Shown here in pieces: positions 61,663-64,000 of a stretch of DNA of 64,000 nucleotides (the stretch's first letter is position 1; every line of letters begins with the position of its first letter). The stretch comes from Halonatronomonas sp964558325 (GTDB taxonomy: Bacteria > Bacillota > Halanaerobiia > Halanaerobiales > Halarsenatibacteraceae): assembly GCA_964558325.1 (NCBI GenBank), contig CAZLCX010000006.1, positions 1 to 64,000 of the forward strand. Direction: 5' to 3'. A program made the translations under genes and the position numbers. Below the pieces are notes generated by a model. That model saw nothing but the letters and a program-made list of their open reading frames with translations, was not told where the DNA came from and did not search any database.

Positions 61663-62988
61663 CTATTGCTTTACAATTTCACCATAAAGAGTCCAGCTGC
61701 CAGCTTCATTAATTTTTGTTTTAATAAACTTACCAATTAATTTATTGCTTTTAGCAGGGATTATTACAAGTTTATTCCCATCAGACCTTGCTGAAAAATA
61801 ATCCGGATCTTTTTTGCTTTCCCCTTCAACTAAAACATCTATTTCTTTACCAATTAATTTTTGATTTACTTCATAGCTTATCTGATTCTGTTTTTCCATT
61901 AATGCCTGCAATCTTCTGTGCTTTTCTTCTGAGCTAATCTGATCATCTCTTTTGGCTGCAGGAGTCCCTTCTCTTGGCGAATAGGCAAAGGTATATGCCA
62001 TATCAAAGCGAACCTTATCAACCAAAGATAAAGTATCTTCAAAATCTGATTTAGTTTCTCCAGGAAACCCTACTATAAAATCAGTTGTTATAACAGCATC
62101 AGGAATTCTTTCTCTAATTTTATCTATTAAGTTTAAATATCTTTTCCGATCATATTTTCTATTCATTGTCTTCAGGATTTTTGAACTTCCAGATTGGACT
62201 GGAAGATGAAAATGCTTTGATATATTATCATTTTGGGCAACTGTTTCAATAAGTTTTTCAGATAAATCCTTAGGATGGGATGTCATATATTTTATTTTTT
62301 CTAAACCATTAACTTTAGCTAATTTGTTTAATAGATCAGGAAAATCATAATCTTCATTAAGATCAAGCCCATAAGAGTTAACATTCTGGCCAAGCAAGGT
62401 TATCTCAATAACTCCATCTGTCACAAGTTTTTTAACTTCATTGATAATATCATCCATAGGACGACTTCTCTCAGTTCCACGAACATGGGGAACAATACAG
62501 TAGCTACAATAATTGTCACAGCCCTGAATTATAGTAACCCAGGCCTGGAAATCATTTCTCCTTTTACTCGGTAGATCAGGAATTAAGCCTTTATCTTCTT
62601 CCCAGACATCAATAACTCTTTCATCACCATGTTTTACCTGGTTTATTAGTGAAGGTAACTTATGAATATTATGAGTTCCAAAAATTATATCAACCTGTGG
62701 ATATTTTTTATATAATTCATCAACAGGACCTTCCTGCTGCATCATACAGCCTCCTACAGCAATAATCAAATCAGGCTTATCTTCTTTTAACTGTTTTAAA
62801 GAACCTATTTTACCAAAAACTTTTAGTTCAGCATTCTTTCTAATCAAACAAGTATTAAAAACTATTATATCAGCATCAGCATGGTCCTTAGTTTCTTTAT
62901 ATCCCATTGTTTCTAGCATACCAGCTATTTTTTCTGAATCATGTTCATTCATCTGGCATCCATACGTAATTATATGATAATTCATCAT
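61663..62988 (-). CDS. miaB: tRNA-2-methylthio-N6-dimethylallyladenosine synthase
   Basis: A 441-residue radical-SAM methylthiotransferase. The N-terminal UPF0004 domain holds cysteines in TYGCQMNEHDSEK, FNTCLIRKNAE and GGCMMQQEG. The radical SAM cluster is CDNYCSYCIVP (about 155-165). A C-terminal TRAM domain begins near 375. It modifies the i6A37 made by MiaA, which is encoded in the same operon. The AGGAGG site is about 15 bases from the ATG, longer than usual. miaB-mutS-mutL order matches Bacillus. Confidence 0.95.
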   Translation of the reverse strand: MMNYHIITYGCQMNEHDSEKIAGMLETMGYKETKDHADADIIVFNTCLIRKNAELKVFGKIGSLKQLKEDKPDLIIAVGGCMMQQEGPVDELYKKYPQVDIIFGTHNIHKLPSLINQVKHGDERVIDVWEEDKGLIPDLPSKRRNDFQAWVTIIQGCDNYCSYCIVPHVRGTERSRPMDDIINEVKKLVTDGVIEITLLGQNVNSYGLDLNEDYDFPDLLNKLAKVNGLEKIKYMTSHPKDLSEKLIETVAQNDNISKHFHLPVQSGSSKILKTMNRKYDRKRYLNLIDKIRERIPDAVITTDFIVGFPGETKSDFEDTLSLVDKVRFDMAYTFAYSPREGTPAAKRDDQISSEEKHRRLQALMEKQNQISYEVNQKLIGKEIDVLVEGESKKDPDYFSARSDGNKLVIIPAKSNKLIGKFIKTKINEAGSWTLYGEIVKQ

Positions 62989-63011
62989 TATATTTAATAA
63001 AATCCTCCTAG

Positions 63012-63659
63012 TTATTCTTCTTTTAAATCTTCAAGCTGGTCGTTGCGCCCCATAATAATTAAAGTATCTCCTTCAAGAATTTTATCCTGTCCACCAGGAG
63101 CTAAATTTAAATTCTTTCCTCTTCTAATTGCCATTACATTAGCATTGTATTCTTTTCTAAAATTTATTTCCTGTAATGTTTTACCTACCATATGTGAAGG
63201 AGAAATTAATTCAATAATACTGTAATCCGGTGCAAAATCAATATAATCGAGCATATTTGTACTGATTAACTGACGGGCAACCCGTTCTCCCATATCCCGT
63301 TCAGGGAATACAACTTTATCAGCTCCAACTCTGCTTAAAATTTTACCATGCATTTTATCCTGAGCTTTGGCAACTACCTCTGGTACGCCCATTTCTTTTA
63401 AAATTAATGTAGCTAATATATTGGCATGAACATTATCACCGATACTTACTACTGCAGTATCAAAATTATTAACCCCTAAAGCACTTAAGGCTGTTTCATC
63501 AGTTGCATCAGCTTCAACGGCATGGGTAACATATTCAACTAGTTCATCAACACATTCCTCACATTTATCAATTGCTAAAACATCATGACCGTTATCTGCT
63601 AAGGTTTTGGCAACACTGGTACCAAAACGTCCTAAACCAATAACTACAAACTGTTTCAT
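63012..63659 (-). CDS. Potassium channel regulatory protein, KtrA/TrkA type
   Basis: A 215-residue RCK protein with nucleotide-binding fold VVIGLGRFGTSVAKTLADNGHDVLAID (outline, about 4-29) and a C-terminal TrkA_C domain (about 135-215). A length of about 220 residues and the Bacillus-like GLGRFG are closer to KtrA than to the TrkA at 48.7 kb. It follows the partial TrkH/KtrB gene by 14 bases. It senses nucleotides or c-di-AMP to gate the channel, by family knowledge. Confidence 0.92.
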   Translation of the reverse strand: MKQFVVIGLGRFGTSVAKTLADNGHDVLAIDKCEECVDELVEYVTHAVEADATDETALSALGVNNFDTAVVSIGDNVHANILATLILKEMGVPEVVAKAQDKMHGKILSRVGADKVVFPERDMGERVARQLISTNMLDYIDFAPDYSIIELISPSHMVGKTLQEINFRKEYNANVMAIRRGKNLNLAPGGQDKILEGDTLIIMGRNDQLEDLKEE

Positions 63660-63673
63660 TTAGTATCCTCCTC

Positions 63674-64000
63674 TTAACCAACCATTATCTTTTCTTTTGG
63701 ATATCTGTATTTGCCATGTCTGGCTTTTTGACCTAAAGCAAGAGCTAGAGTTAAAGGCCCGACTCTACCTAAAAACATGGTTATAATAATTAATACTCTA
63801 CCTATTGCTGTGAGCTCTCCAGTAATCCCAGTGGAAAGTCCGACTGTGCCAAAGGCAGAAACTACCTCAAACAAGATTTCTAAGAATTGACCATCTTCTG
63901 TAATTGTTAATAAAAAAGTCATTAACAAAACAACGCCTAAGGACAATAAAATAATAGTTATAGCTTTAAAAATAATTTCATAGTCTATCCGTCTCTTATA
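63674..64000 (-). CDS. TrkH/KtrB-family potassium channel subunit (C-terminal part, runs off window)
   Basis: The last 108 residues of a membrane subunit are readable, open to the right edge of the window. FEVVSAFGTVGLSTGITGEL holds the fourth pore segment (SAFGTVGLS) and IITMFLGRVGPLTLALALG is the final helix with the family's arginine. This is the KtrB-like subgroup by its short end (YRYPKEKIMVG). The upstream part, including the start codon, lies outside the window. The next gene encodes its KtrA-like regulator. Confidence 0.88.
   Translation of the reverse strand, partial: YKRRIDYEIIFKAITIILLSLGVVLLMTFLLTITEDGQFLEILFEVVSAFGTVGLSTGITGELTAIGRVLIIITMFLGRVGPLTLALALGQKARHGKYRYPKEKIMVG

Overview
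The window looks like 64 kb of core chromosome from a low-G+C, anaerobic, halophilic member of the Firmicutes, most likely of the order Halanaerobiales. The reasons are the AT-rich sequence, strong Shine-Dalgarno sites with frequent TTG and GTG starts, many acidic proteins, two Trk potassium systems, a DapL-type lysine pathway and Bacillus-like gene neighbourhoods. One sugar-binding protein has a plain signal peptide without a lipobox cysteine, which fits the double-membrane envelope of that order. The organism call is an inference, since there is no rRNA gene here. No prophage, insertion sequence or CRISPR array was found. A 100-base run of N (7361-7460) marks an assembly gap.

Layout. 0-3 kb (minus): a DAK2-DegV fusion, a DUF2177 membrane protein and an isolated cysteine-free ribosomal protein S4. 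3-8.3 kb: an AbgA-like M20 hydrolase with an Asp/Glu racemase, then a MocR regulator divergent from a vitamin-type ECF S component (cut by the gap) and an esterase. 8.3-14.2 kb: a secreted FAD oxidoreductase with an SLH-like tail, asnS, a PepV-type dipeptidase and a YtvI-like permease. 14.4-21.2 kb: a sugar operon (binding protein, two permeases, GH65 phosphorylase, LacI regulator) without its ATPase. 21.2-24.1 kb: a MalY/PatB lyase, a BaiN-like flavoprotein and YlbF.

24.1-33.6 kb is one tightly packed operon behind a good promoter: glutamate-cysteine ligase, a glutathionylspermidine-synthase-like ATP-grasp enzyme, nicotinamidase, an rRNA methyltransferase, a DMT exporter, then dapB-asd-lysC-dapA. 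33.7-41.1 kb follows with ribonuclease J, FtsK/SpoIIIE, YmfK, RodZ and methionine gamma-lyase. A tRNA cluster (Tyr, Glu, Pro on minus; Phe on plus) separates this from a visibly more AT-rich right half.

41.8-53.5 kb: an SDH-type membrane protease, a Xer recombinase, an unknown membrane protein with a glutaredoxin, a cold shock protein, a flavin reductase and nitroreductase, TrkH-TrkA, three histidine-degradation genes (ftcD-hutI-fchA), and a divergent yneA-like/lexA SOS pair with three LexA boxes. 53.5-64 kb is one long minus-strand operon, read TrkH-TrkA-miaB-mutS-mutL-miaA-dapF-dapL-TPR protein. Lysine/diaminopimelate synthesis is therefore split over two loci: DapA and DapB at 30-33 kb, DapL and DapF at 54-56 kb.

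The most interesting items are the thiol-ligase pair at the head of the lysine operon, the operator arrays (MocR site, three 11-bp direct repeats before ftsK, LexA trio), the unknown 567-residue membrane protein, and the acidic nine-base repeat in rodZ. I did not find a clearly new multi-gene defence or mobile system.
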